Positions 8,023-16,620 are shown, counted from the stretch's first letter. The stretch is DNA of 47,729 nt from Ruminococcus flavefaciens (GCA_002310115.1 DBYI01000007.1:31934-79662), one strand, 5' to 3'. Notes: generated from the sequence alone by a model not told the origin. A program made the numbers and translations.

Positions 8023-9750
8023 ATGAAAGTAAAAAAGCGTTTCAGTATCCTTTTCCCCAATCAGGAAAATGTAAACTACAAGCAGCTCTCGGAAACCACC
8101 TGCCACGATCTCGGACTTGATATACTTTGCAGTGAACTCTCCCTCGACAAAAGAGAACAGAACATTATCATGAACATTATCTCCAATATGACCTCAGACA
8201 AAGAAACTGCCTTTTTCAGGCAAAAGGTATTCGCTGATATTCTCAGACTCCCTAAGCTCAGGAAAGAACTCTCCGACCTTTTCGACAAGATAGAGTATAT
8301 CAGGCGATTCAACTCTGGCAGTCTGGAAACAGATGAAAAGCTGGGCTTCTGGCTGCTCATGCACAGGCTAGACGAGATAAGCGATTATATCAAATGCGTA
8401 GAATCTATGAGAGAGTGCCTATCAAATGCTGACATTCAATCTGAAGGTCTTATTGCTTTCAAGAATTATCTTGATCTACTCTACGAAGAGGCTCGATTCA
8501 ATGCAATGAAAAAGGATATTGCTGAGCTCAAGAACAGCACCTCGGTTATTCAAAGTGTTACACTTGGTGTTAATGTAAATTCAAGATTTGAAGCCGTCAG
8601 TCTCGGTCTTGTTTCAGTCAACAGCAAACCATTCAAAAAATCCAATATTGTAAGCAACTTTGCCGACGCTATCGCAGACAAGGACAAAATACAGGATAAT
8701 TCCGACTGGGACGGCGATATGCATTATCATCAAGTAGATAAGGATAACAGTAAAAGCTTTGCTAAAATGACCGAAAATATTTGCTCTATGATTGCAGTAA
8801 CAGGTACTCCCTTTGTCGACGGCAGGATAAGATCTACTGTTGTGCAGAATATTAATAATGATATTTCTGGAGGCGCTACATTCTATCTCGACAAAGTAAT
8901 GAATAAAATGCTTGGTTCAATCATAAAGAAGCTTAGAAACGTTCTCACCGAATATGCTGATATTGCTATTGTAGATATCTCCAATGTTATTCCGGAATTC
9001 ATGTACTATATCAAATTTGCGGAATTTATCGAAAAGCTAAAGGAAAAGGGATTCAGTGCTTGCGAGGCGCAGCTCTCGGATAAGAAAGATGTCTACATGG
9101 ACGCTAAGGAACTCTATAATCTCAAACTTGCACTCAATCTGGAAAGCAGCAATGAGATAGTCTATAACGATCTTGTTTTCGATAACGAACATAATCTCTA
9201 TATTCTCACAGGCGCGAACCGAGGCGGAAAGACTACTATAACACAGGCCATTGGACTTCTCTATGTACTGGCACAGGGCGGCATCTCTGTTCCTGCTTCT
9301 TCCTTTACATACAAACCTGTGGACTGCATATACACTCACTTCCCTGCCGACGAAGATAAAACACTCGACCTTGGCCGACTCGGCGAAGAATGCGTTAGAT
9401 TCAAGGAACTTTATTCTGAAGCTACAATCGACAGCCTTGTGCTGCTGAACGAAACCTTTTCCACCACTTCTTTCGAGGAGGGCTTCTATATCGCAAAAGA
9501 TTCTGTAAGAGCTCTAATGAAAAAAGGAACAAGGACAATCTATAACACTCATATGCACAAACTAGCTACAGATATTGATGAACTCAACAGTGAAAGCGCA
9601 GTACATAAGGCAGCTTCACTCATTGTCAAGAACGAAGACGGCAAGCGCTCGTTCAAAGTTGAGATTGCTCCGCCAGAAGGTCTCTCCTATGCAAAGGATA
9701 TAGCCGAAAAATATGGAGTAACGTATGAAATGCTTACTTCTGTACAATAA
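8023..9750 (+). CDS. MutS-family ATPase lacking the mismatch-recognition domain
   Basis: This is a 575-residue protein resembling the core/lever and ATPase domains of MutS. The N-terminal mismatch-binding domain is absent. A helical core (about 1-330) precedes the ATPase. The Walker A motif is GANRGGKTT (397-405). A Walker B-like strand, LVLLNETFSTT, has Asn where MutS usually has Asp. THMHKLA matches the later TH...L motif. Short MutS-like proteins of this kind occur in Firmicutes outside the MutS/MutL repair pair; they may act on branched DNA or RNA (family-level inference). AAAGGAG at 8005-8011 serves the ATG at 8023 with slightly long spacing. The gene stands alone and is convergent with the serpin operon. 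Confidence 0.8.
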   Translation: MKVKKRFSILFPNQENVNYKQLSETTCHDLGLDILCSELSLDKREQNIIMNIISNMTSDKETAFFRQKVFADILRLPKLRKELSDLFDKIEYIRRFNSGSLETDEKLGFWLLMHRLDEISDYIKCVESMRECLSNADIQSEGLIAFKNYLDLLYEEARFNAMKKDIAELKNSTSVIQSVTLGVNVNSRFEAVSLGLVSVNSKPFKKSNIVSNFADAIADKDKIQDNSDWDGDMHYHQVDKDNSKSFAKMTENICSMIAVTGTPFVDGRIRSTVVQNINNDISGGATFYLDKVMNKMLGSIIKKLRNVLTEYADIAIVDISNVIPEFMYYIKFAEFIEKLKEKGFSACEAQLSDKKDVYMDAKELYNLKLALNLESSNEIVYNDLVFDNEHNLYILTGANRGGKTTITQAIGLLYVLAQGGISVPASSFTYKPVDCIYTHFPADEDKTLDLGRLGEECVRFKELYSEATIDSLVLLNETFSTTSFEEGFYIAKDSVRALMKKGTRTIYNTHMHKLATDIDELNSESAVHKAASLIVKNEDGKRSFKVEIAPPEGLSYAKDIAEKYGVTYEMLTSVQ

Positions 9751-9784
9751 TGACTCGGTTGGATAATATCGGCCCAGGTCAAAC

Positions 9785-9819
9785 AAAACAGGACGGATAT
9801 TTTTCCGTCCTGTTTTTTT
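9785..9819. terminator. Bidirectional terminator between the MutS-like and serpin genes
   Basis: AAAACAGGACGG pairs with CCGTCCTGTTTT around an 8-nt loop. It has seven T residues on the plus side and an A-rich 5' flank that gives U residues on the minus side. It serves both convergent transcripts. Confidence 0.9.
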
Positions 9820-9850
9820 CATCCTATTCTCAAAACGCACTTTATTTTTC

Positions 9851-12718
9851 TTATTGCAGATCACCTAACTGAGTTGCTACACCGATAAACAGCGGTACAT
9901 TATTCTTGTCAACTATCATATACATGAACGGTCTGTCAAGATATATGTATACCTCTTTCTTCGGTTCCGGCATCATAGCACAGCCAGCCATCGCTACAGA
10001 TGTTACAGCAGCAGCTTTTGTACCTGATTCTGTCAGCTCTATCTTTGTTTTATGAAGCACCTGTGATATATACAGATAGTCAGCGTTATCAACAGAATGA
10101 TCATTTATCTTTGAGAAATCAGCTCTGTCATCAAAGGCTGTGGACATTCCCATATCCTTTAGTATGTCGTTAAGACCCTTCGAGTATTCATACTCAAACT
10201 TCGGTATCATAGTGTAAAGATCAATAGTTTCAGGATCTTCACATTCACTGAGACCTGCAAGAAGCTTATCTGCGTCAAGGTTCTTTATATATTCAACTAT
10301 ATCATTATCACGTGGAAGAATTCCCACAAAACTGTAATTGTCACCTACATATGGCTTCTTGAAAGCGTCCGCGTTTCCGAGGTCAAAATACTCATACTCC
10401 TTACTGGAAAGCTGCTGTATATTTCGCTTATTGCCGTTAAGGTCAGTGAACTTTCCATCTGGAGCCCAATCATATTTCTGCTGCCATTCTGCCTCAAAAT
10501 AGAGAGTATTTATAAGCATCATGAGCATTTCCTCATTATCTGTAGGATTCAGTGAGTCCTTTTCAAGAAGACTTGGAATCATACCCTCCGTGTTCTTGCT
10601 TACCCAATTATTTATATCGTCAACAGTATCATTGTTGAACAATGCTTTGTAAACCTCAGCGTTGTAGTATTTCTTGTTACTTTCAAGAAATTCATCAAAC
10701 ACTTTGAACGTGGACTTATCCTTGAACCATATAGAATCTGCAATATATACTGATTCTTTGTCCTTATGAGGAAGATTTCTTATGTAGCTAGCCATATACT
10801 CATTGAGCTGTTCGATAGTAAGACCGTTTCCAAGAACCTTTTCCATTTCATCACGTGTCTTGCCATCAGCACCGTTTGCAGTCATAGCAAGAGCCGCTGA
10901 GATAGATAAAGGTGATATAAGCATATTTTCCTCATTCGTTGCGGTTGGATCAAAGCCTTTTTTCAGTAATTCTACGCCCATTTTCATCTCAGCTGCTGCA
11001 AATTTCTCATCTGCTTTCTTGCCCTCAGCTGCCTGTACGCTTACTTTGTCATCAAGACGGACACTGCTCATTTCGTAAGGAGTATCATTGTTTGTTGAAT
11101 TTTTCTCAAGCATACTAATAAGCTTTCCAAAATTTGAAGCTTCTTTATAATCCATTTTGTACCATGATTTTGAAGGATTTCCTATGAACATATTACCAAA
11201 ATGCCAAATGGTTACATAATCAAATCCTTCATATTCAAGAGTAATTGTCCATCCTCCACCGCAATAATCATCAGGATTTTCTGTAAAATTGGTAACAAGA
11301 TGAAGATCTGAAAGGTAATCAACTATCGCTTCAGCTTTTTCGCCTTCAAATATTTGCTCCTTTGATTCAGTCATGGATGTTACAACAGCAGTCCTGATCT
11401 TTTCATTTTTCAATCCGAGAAGAGCAGCTGTCTTTCCTTCGTCCGTATTAATACCAAGAAGCTTTTTCTGTATTGTCTGTGCGTCGCCTACTGTCAGTCC
11501 ATCGCCATTAAAATCGCCGTTTTTCTTGCCCTGTGCGGTAAGGTGATTCTCAGCTGTACCATTTTCGCCGTATTTATTTGGATTAGCAAGTGCCTGCATT
11601 ATAAGTACAGCATCAGCCATATCCACAAATCCGTCGCAATTTACGTCGCCCATTACCTGATCATCAGAAGGCAATGTACCAATCGTATTATCTCCGTCTT
11701 TGGCACCAAGGTAATCATAAAAGAAACTGAAGAAATATTTATTGAGCTGCACATAATTAAATGCTGCTTTCAATAGTTCATTTGCTTTATCATTATCATC
11801 CGTCTTTGGAATAATACAAATCTTAGCACATTTGTTACCGTTAACCGTAACAATATCAGTCTCCTTGATATCAAATAATTCTTCTGGAAGTGCAAGCTCT
11901 GCTTTTAGCTTTTCATCGTCCCAGGAATATTTTTCTTCATCATTCTTTTTTTCATAGGGGTTAGCCTCTAAAAGTACACTTACAACTCCTATTTCTTTAT
12001 TTATGCTTTCCTTTGTCCATAATCTGAAACCATCGATCTCTGTCATTTCTTTTTCTTTAAACAGAGCTTCAATTTCATTGTCTGTCAGCTTTTTGAACTC
12101 ATCAAATGAATAGCCTCCTACTTTATTCAATGGCTTTGATAACGTTCCTGCTTCACCAAACTTGACAAGCTCGGGATCAATTTCACATTTATTGATATAC
12201 TTCGAAATCTTTTCTGTAACATCCACACCATCGGAAGCATACTCGACATATACATATTTATCTGATAAACCTTCAGTTAGTGAAGATTTCGGTACAACTC
12301 TTGCAGCTACCCTGTTATCTGAGATATATTGTGAAAGAGTCGTTGATATTTTATCAAGGTCGGTAACTTTCTCTCCGAAATCATGATCGTACTGAACGAA
12401 GCTTATGACCTGCGGTAAACCTTTTTTATCGGCATAATCTGAAATATCTATGGCTGTTTGTTCATCACTGACATTGTAACCTACAAGAACTATACCCGAA
12501 GGTGTCTCATCTTTGCTGAGCACCCATGCATTCTTATGATTTTCTGTAATATAATCGGAAATTATCTGACGTATTTCATCTGCTTCTTCATCCGATACAA
12601 CAGTTATCTCAAAGGTATCAGTTTCTGCAGTATCAGCATTTGCGAACGTAAATGCTGATGATGTGAATGTCATCATTGCTGCCATTAAAGCTGCAATGAT
12701 CTTTTTTGATTTTCTCAT
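9851..12718 (-). CDS. Secreted serpin with an internal dockerin
   Basis: This is a 955-residue cellulosome-associated protease inhibitor. The signal peptide is about 1-29. Residues 40-195 hold two related units, each with a helix near SDYI/SQYI and then strands. An unassigned region leads to a regular dockerin at about 356-424 (GDVNCDG...GDGLTVGDA). A second unassigned domain (about 430-565) precedes the serpin fold (about 570-955). Serpin hallmarks are NTLYFEAEW, the hinge ESGTKAAAVTS (897-907) and YLDRPF. The small residues of the hinge match inhibitory serpins. By standard counting P1 falls near Cys913 (GCAM). The dockerin usually sits at one end, so a central one is unusual. AAAGGATG fits the ATG at 12718 better than an ATG 18 nt upstream. 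It is the last gene of the sigma/anti-sigma operon (25-nt gap). Dockerin-serpins are known in other cellulosomes. Confidence 0.93.
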   Translation of the reverse strand: MRKSKKIIAALMAAMMTFTSSAFTFANADTAETDTFEITVVSDEEADEIRQIISDYITENHKNAWVLSKDETPSGIVLVGYNVSDEQTAIDISDYADKKGLPQVISFVQYDHDFGEKVTDLDKISTTLSQYISDNRVAARVVPKSSLTEGLSDKYVYVEYASDGVDVTEKISKYINKCEIDPELVKFGEAGTLSKPLNKVGGYSFDEFKKLTDNEIEALFKEKEMTEIDGFRLWTKESINKEIGVVSVLLEANPYEKKNDEEKYSWDDEKLKAELALPEELFDIKETDIVTVNGNKCAKICIIPKTDDNDKANELLKAAFNYVQLNKYFFSFFYDYLGAKDGDNTIGTLPSDDQVMGDVNCDGFVDMADAVLIMQALANPNKYGENGTAENHLTAQGKKNGDFNGDGLTVGDAQTIQKKLLGINTDEGKTAALLGLKNEKIRTAVVTSMTESKEQIFEGEKAEAIVDYLSDLHLVTNFTENPDDYCGGGWTITLEYEGFDYVTIWHFGNMFIGNPSKSWYKMDYKEASNFGKLISMLEKNSTNNDTPYEMSSVRLDDKVSVQAAEGKKADEKFAAAEMKMGVELLKKGFDPTATNEENMLISPLSISAALAMTANGADGKTRDEMEKVLGNGLTIEQLNEYMASYIRNLPHKDKESVYIADSIWFKDKSTFKVFDEFLESNKKYYNAEVYKALFNNDTVDDINNWVSKNTEGMIPSLLEKDSLNPTDNEEMLMMLINTLYFEAEWQQKYDWAPDGKFTDLNGNKRNIQQLSSKEYEYFDLGNADAFKKPYVGDNYSFVGILPRDNDIVEYIKNLDADKLLAGLSECEDPETIDLYTMIPKFEYEYSKGLNDILKDMGMSTAFDDRADFSKINDHSVDNADYLYISQVLHKTKIELTESGTKAAAVTSVAMAGCAMMPEPKKEVYIYLDRPFMYMIVDKNNVPLFIGVATQLGDLQ

Positions 12719-12743
12719 AAAAACCATCCTTTCCATAAATGAA

Positions 12744-13697
12744 TTATTGCTGCGGGGGTATTGTTTTCATTATTTCATAAAAATCCATAATGTTTCTGCC
12801 ATACAGATAATACTCATTATTCTCCTGAAATTTTATCGCAATTATTTCTTCACTACTGTAACCGCTGATACAATATGCATCTGCCGGACACTTCTGTTCC
12901 TCACCTGCATTCAACTGACCGCTGAGCATTTCTGCATTGTCTATCCATGCTCCTATACTATCGGACGATATCCTGTACATGCTGTTATAAATATAGTCAT
13001 AGCCGTAAATATATGCATATGGGTATCTCTCGTTTATGGGAAGCTGCAACCATTGCTGCTTTTCATAGCTGCTGTCTCCGCCGGAACTACCGCCGCTTGT
13101 TCCGCCACCTGAACCTCCTTCGCCTCCGGTATAGCCTCCTGTCGGAACGCCGTTATTACCTTCACCTGAGGGTTCATCTCCACCTCCCTCACTGATTCCG
13201 CCACCACCTATACATATAGTTGTAGTTGATTCCTGAGTAGTCAAAGAAGTGGCTGCTGTAGTAGCAGAGGTCGTGGTATTTATAAATTGCGGAACAGTAT
13301 TGTTCGGTACCGTTGCTGAAACATTGGTAAGCTTCTGCGTAGTAACCGCTGTTGTGACAACAACAGTTTCTGCTTTGGTAACAGTGGTTGTCGATACAAT
13401 TGTTTTGACACCATTAGTCTCAGTTGTAGTAAAAGTTGTGATTACTTTTTGTGTAGTACTTGGTATAGTTGTGCCATGCACAGACGTTGTTTCAGCTTCT
13501 ATAATATTATCAGGCACAGATGGCGTATCTGGTCGGGTATATCCCCTCCATACGCCAAATCCGATAATAAAAGCACCACATACGCATGCAACGGCAGGGA
13601 TAACCCTTTTGGCAACAGCTATCCTGTGCTTTCTCTTTTTCTCAGTTTCATTGCGGACTTCAAGTACGTATTTTGCCATTTCTTCATATGTTTTCAT
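12744..13697 (-). CDS. Membrane-bound anti-sigma-like protein with an extracytoplasmic domain
   Basis: This is a 317-residue single-pass protein. A cytosolic segment of about 31 residues precedes one membrane helix (about 32-50). Then come a long Thr/Val-rich stalk (about 70-160), a Gly-rich hinge (about 163-208) and a compact, Tyr-rich C-terminal domain (about 211-317) with two Cys residues (270 and 276). The gene overlaps the 3' end of the ECF sigma gene by 14 nt, which is the classic position of a cognate anti-sigma factor. The short cytosolic part would hold the sigma factor and the outer domain would sense a signal. No known anti-sigma motif is visible, so the role rests on position and topology. 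GGAGGG, 8-9 nt before ATG 13697, decides the start; an in-frame ATG 48 nt upstream is less likely. Confidence 0.8.
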   Translation of the reverse strand: MKTYEEMAKYVLEVRNETEKKRKHRIAVAKRVIPAVACVCGAFIIGFGVWRGYTRPDTPSVPDNIIEAETTSVHGTTIPSTTQKVITTFTTTETNGVKTIVSTTTVTKAETVVVTTAVTTQKLTNVSATVPNNTVPQFINTTTSATTAATSLTTQESTTTICIGGGGISEGGGDEPSGEGNNGVPTGGYTGGEGGSGGGTSGGSSGGDSSYEKQQWLQLPINERYPYAYIYGYDYIYNSMYRISSDSIGAWIDNAEMLSGQLNAGEEQKCPADAYCISGYSSEEIIAIKFQENNEYYLYGRNIMDFYEIMKTIPPQQ

Positions 13698-14238
13698 ATT
13701 TGAAGCCCTCCTTTTCAAGTTCTGTTCTAAGTGCCTTCCTTGCATTATACAGGAGATTTTCTATCTGTTTTCTAGATTTACCGACGATTTTTGAAGTTTC
13801 CTCATTGCTGAACTCCTCAAAATATGTAAGATACAGCACCTGCTGATACTCATCCTTAAGCCTGCACATAGCATGACGAAGATTAATCTTCTGCTCGCTG
13901 ACAAGATAGTTCTGTTCTAAGTTGGCTTCATCAGCAAGTATGCCGCAATCACTAAGAGATACTCCGCTGTTCCTGCGGAGCTTTCTCACATTATCTATTG
14001 CGATATTCCTGCCAATAGTGTAAAGCCAGGTCTTGAAGGTGCTCTTGCCGTTGAATTTTGGCTTTTTCACAGCGAGTCTGATAAAGGTATCCTGCACACA
14101 GTCCTCGGCTGCATTAATATCATCGGTATAACTACGCAGATACAGCATGAGACCGTCCTTGAACTCACGGACGAGCTCGACCATACCGCTGTCATCGCCT
14201 GCAAGGAAACGGCGGTAGCTACTTTCACCGTTATCCAT
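13684..14238 (-). CDS. ECF-type RNA polymerase sigma factor
   Basis: This is a 184-residue sigma-70 family factor of the extracytoplasmic-function group. Region 2 (about 20-90) includes AAEDCVQDTFIRL and the DNA-melting/-10 segment FKTWLYTIGRNIAIDNVRK. Region 4 (about 122-175) includes LTYFEEFSNEETSKIVGKS, a helix-turn-helix for -35 contact. There is no region 1 or 3, as expected. AAAGGAG precedes the ATG by 7 nt. It heads an operon with the anti-sigma-like and serpin genes. The leader holds a TACGTCTAA motif (14280-14288, minus strand), which could reflect autoregulation. Confidence 0.93.
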   Translation of the reverse strand: MDNGESSYRRFLAGDDSGMVELVREFKDGLMLYLRSYTDDINAAEDCVQDTFIRLAVKKPKFNGKSTFKTWLYTIGRNIAIDNVRKLRRNSGVSLSDCGILADEANLEQNYLVSEQKINLRHAMCRLKDEYQQVLYLTYFEEFSNEETSKIVGKSRKQIENLLYNARKALRTELEKEGFKYENI

Positions 14239-14279
14239 GTATGGACTCCTTTCGCGTCTGATCCTGCGCTCTTTACATA

Positions 14280-14288
14280 TTAGACGTA
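14280..14288 (-). promoter_or_regulatory. TACGTCTAA motif in the sigma-factor leader
   Basis: On the minus strand this site reads TACGTCTAATAT (14277-14288), identical over 12 nt to the site at 44828-44839 and over 9 nt to 3115-3123. It lies 50 nt before the sigma start codon and about 70 nt after the predicted sigma-A transcription start. It could be an ECF -10 element or an operator. Confidence 0.35.
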
Positions 14289-14365
14289 ATGAGAACAGAA
14301 AAACACTAAGTTGATTTCAAGTTAAAATAAAAAATTATGTAAGAATGATTCATTCACTTATTAAT

Positions 14366-14394
14366 AATCTAACATCTAGAATTAGCATTGTCAA
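14366..14394 (-). promoter_or_regulatory. Predicted sigma-A promoter of the sigma/anti-sigma/serpin operon
   Basis: On the minus strand, TTGACA (14394-14389), a 17-nt spacer and TAGATT (14371-14366). The -35 is perfect and the -10 is moderate. Confidence 0.55.
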
Positions 14395-14407
14395 TATTTA
14401 CCGCTAT

Positions 14408-14440
14408 AAAAAGCTCCGCTCATAGAAACAAGCGGAGTTT
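14408..14440 (-). terminator. Possible terminator upstream of the sigma operon
   Basis: CTCCGCT / AGCGGAG form a 7-bp stem with a 10-nt loop. Read on the minus strand it is followed by CTTTTT. It could stop leftward transcription before the sigma promoter. Confidence 0.5.
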
Positions 14441-14522
14441 ATACTGATTAAGCCTGGAACAGACAATATATAAGAATAATAATCTTTTTTTGACATATAT
14501 TATACTGAAAGGGTGATGAATA

Positions 14523-14990
14523 ATGAAGATCAAATGGACCAACCTTATTATATGGATAGTAGGAACCGAACTTGTGGGAGCTTTATCAGCTCTTATATCA
14601 GGTGGAAACTTCTCAGGCTTCTATAATTCTCTCCAGCAACCGCCATTTGCTCCACCAGCATGGCTTTTCCCGGTTATGTGGAGCATTCTTTATGCCCTCA
14701 TGGGAATTTCGGCTTATCTTATATGGGAAAGCGACGATACACGCAGAAAAGGTGCTATCATTCTTTACGGTGCACAGCTTTTTGCGAATTTCCTTTGGAC
14801 TCCCGTATTTTTCGGCTTAAAATCTTTAAGAGGTGCAACAGCTGTGGTGATTGCCATGCTGATACTCATAATCGCCATGATTTTCTCTTTTTTAAGGATA
14901 AACAAAACTTCTGCATACCTGAATTTTCCATACTTGTTATGGACGATTTTCGCAGCTTATCTTACCATTGGTGTTACATTACTTCAATAA
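14523..14990 (+). CDS. tspO: TspO/MBR-family membrane protein
   Basis: This is a 155-residue protein with five predicted membrane helices, the normal length for the family. Typical motifs are PPFAPPAWLFPVMW (40-53), with the conserved Trp residues, and WTPVFF in the third/fourth helix region. TspO proteins bind porphyrins and other hydrophobic ligands and are linked to stress and tetrapyrrole handling (family knowledge). AAAGGGTG at 14508-14515 precedes the ATG. It is a single gene, convergent with the MORN gene, with no tetrapyrrole genes nearby. Confidence 0.93.
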   Translation: MKIKWTNLIIWIVGTELVGALSALISGGNFSGFYNSLQQPPFAPPAWLFPVMWSILYALMGISAYLIWESDDTRRKGAIILYGAQLFANFLWTPVFFGLKSLRGATAVVIAMLILIIAMIFSFLRINKTSAYLNFPYLLWTIFAAYLTIGVTLLQ

Positions 14991-15027
14991 CAGAAAGCCG
15001 CCTAAAATGGCGGCCTTGTGCTGTTTT
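14990..15027. terminator. Terminator between tspO and the MORN gene
   Basis: The inner stem is GCCGCC / GGCGGC with a 6-nt loop. ACAG / CTGT outer pairing is followed by TTTT on the plus strand. It probably serves both convergent genes. Confidence 0.7.
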
Positions 15028-15036
15028 ATATGATTT

Positions 15037-16161
15037 TTAGATTTCTTTTTCACTTAGAAGCTTGTCGCTGTCCCATTTCTGAAGTTTTTTTCGGCCATCA
15101 GCATAGGTTAAAGTTCCATTACCGCAGCGCAGATCATTCTGCCATTCCCCCTCGAAAACGTTACCGTTTTTGAAGTAATACACACCATGTCCCTGCTTTA
15201 AACTGTTGGAGTACTCTCCCTCAAATCTGTCACCATTTTTGTAATAGAATATACCATGGCCGTTTTTGAGATTATCCTTCCACTCACCGTCATACCTGTT
15301 GCCATTCTTTGAGGAGAACACTCCCCTGCCGCTTCTCACATCATTTTCAAAGCCACCCTCGTACAGATCGCCGTTAGCCCATGTGAAAACTCCGTGTCCA
15401 TGCTTGACGCCTTCTTTGAAACTGCCCTCGTATTTATTTCCATTGGTGTAGGAAAATACACCCTTACCATGCATTTTACCAGTAAAGCCAACTTCTCCCT
15501 CAAATGTGCCGTTATCAAACTTAAGAATTCTTTTAGAATCAGGAGATGGCTTTGGAGTTCCGCTCACAAGCTTCTCGCTTACCATTTTTCCGCTCTTGTA
15601 TATACGCTTATATACGCAGTTGTCACGATCTGACAATGTAGCTTCTCCCTCAAGAAGGCCATCTATCCACTCGCCCTCGATAACGCTTCCGTTTTCACAG
15701 GTATACACACCTTTTCCGTGATATCTTCCCCTGTTCCACGTTCCCTTGAACTTTACTCTGCCATTTTCGTAATATTCAGTGCCTGCACCGCTTTTCCAGC
15801 CGTCCTGCCACTCGCCGTCGTATAATGTCTTTCCTGTCTGACTGAACTCCTGTCCTTTTCCGTGAAATCTGTTGTCCTTGAAATCACCTGCATACATAAG
15901 GGACTTGCTTGTATCGTCGCCGTCACCCTGCAGCATATCATAGTAACCCTTGGCATATTTTTTTCCAAAACCACAGAGCTTTCCGTTCTGCCATTCACCG
16001 TCATATTCAATTTCGAGACTGTTTACGAAAACGCCGTGACCGTGCGGCTTCCTCGACGAATCTACGTGTCCGGAATAAAAGCCCGTACCCAGCGTTTTAC
16101 TCTCGAAATGAATATTGTTCGCGATCCCTTTGCTGACCTTTAAGAAATCCATCATACTCAT
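15037..16161 (-). CDS. Cytosolic MORN-repeat protein
   Basis: This is a 374-residue protein made almost wholly of MORN repeats, about a dozen in two blocks (about 25-195 and 220-365). A non-repeat segment rich in Lys, Ser and Pro separates them. The second block has six regular 23-residue units with the pattern NG..YEG.W..G..HG.G. No signal peptide or membrane segment is visible, so it should be intracellular. MORN repeats form beta-sheet arrays that bind partner proteins or lipids. The function here is unknown and there is no enzymatic domain. AAGGAG lies 8 nt before the ATG. Its repetitive DNA (69-bp period in the second block) should be prone to copy-number change. Confidence 0.88.
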   Translation of the reverse strand: MSMMDFLKVSKGIANNIHFESKTLGTGFYSGHVDSSRKPHGHGVFVNSLEIEYDGEWQNGKLCGFGKKYAKGYYDMLQGDGDDTSKSLMYAGDFKDNRFHGKGQEFSQTGKTLYDGEWQDGWKSGAGTEYYENGRVKFKGTWNRGRYHGKGVYTCENGSVIEGEWIDGLLEGEATLSDRDNCVYKRIYKSGKMVSEKLVSGTPKPSPDSKRILKFDNGTFEGEVGFTGKMHGKGVFSYTNGNKYEGSFKEGVKHGHGVFTWANGDLYEGGFENDVRSGRGVFSSKNGNRYDGEWKDNLKNGHGIFYYKNGDRFEGEYSNSLKQGHGVYYFKNGNVFEGEWQNDLRCGNGTLTYADGRKKLQKWDSDKLLSEKEI

Positions 16162-16259
16162 AAGTATTTCTCCTTATCGTAACTTTAAGGTTTAAATGGA
16201 GAATCGACGAGATATATTATCAAAAACATTATGTAATTAATATATATTTCATCTGTTAT

Positions 16260-16288
16260 ATTGTACCATATTAATTCAACAAAGTCAA
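16260..16288 (-). promoter_or_regulatory. Sigma-A promoter of the MORN gene
   Basis: On the minus strand, TTGACT (16288-16283), a 17-nt spacer and TACAAT (16265-16260). The leader is about 90 nt. The rest of the 16162-16728 gap is AT-rich. Apart from this promoter and the rightward one at 16592-16620 I see no gene or stable hairpin in it. Confidence 0.8.
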
Positions 16289-16591
16289 TAATCCGTTTAT
16301 GCATTTGGATGTTTTTATGCTTTCATATTCCTAGTTTTCGCAAAAAAATTTTCTTTTGCATCAGGTCAGTACCACCCTCCGAAGCTACATAGATAAAAAT
16401 AATGTTACTTCCATAACAAATCATTAGATTATTTTTGAATCTCTATTATATATACATTATTAAAACATATTCAATCTTATAGGCACAGCGATTTTTTCCA
16501 TGACTGATATATCGTAAGGCTGTAACCTCTAGTATTCAGCTATATTCCGTTAATGATCATTTCAGATCAGTCAGCTGTTTGTATTTTTCCA

Positions 16592-16620
16592 TTGACTTTA
16601 GAAGAAAATTATGATAATAT
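16592..16620 (+). promoter_or_regulatory. Sigma-A promoter of the pectate-lyase-like surface protein gene
   Basis: TTGACT (16592-16597), a 17-nt spacer and TAATAT (16615-16620). The leader is about 100 nt. Confidence 0.65.
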
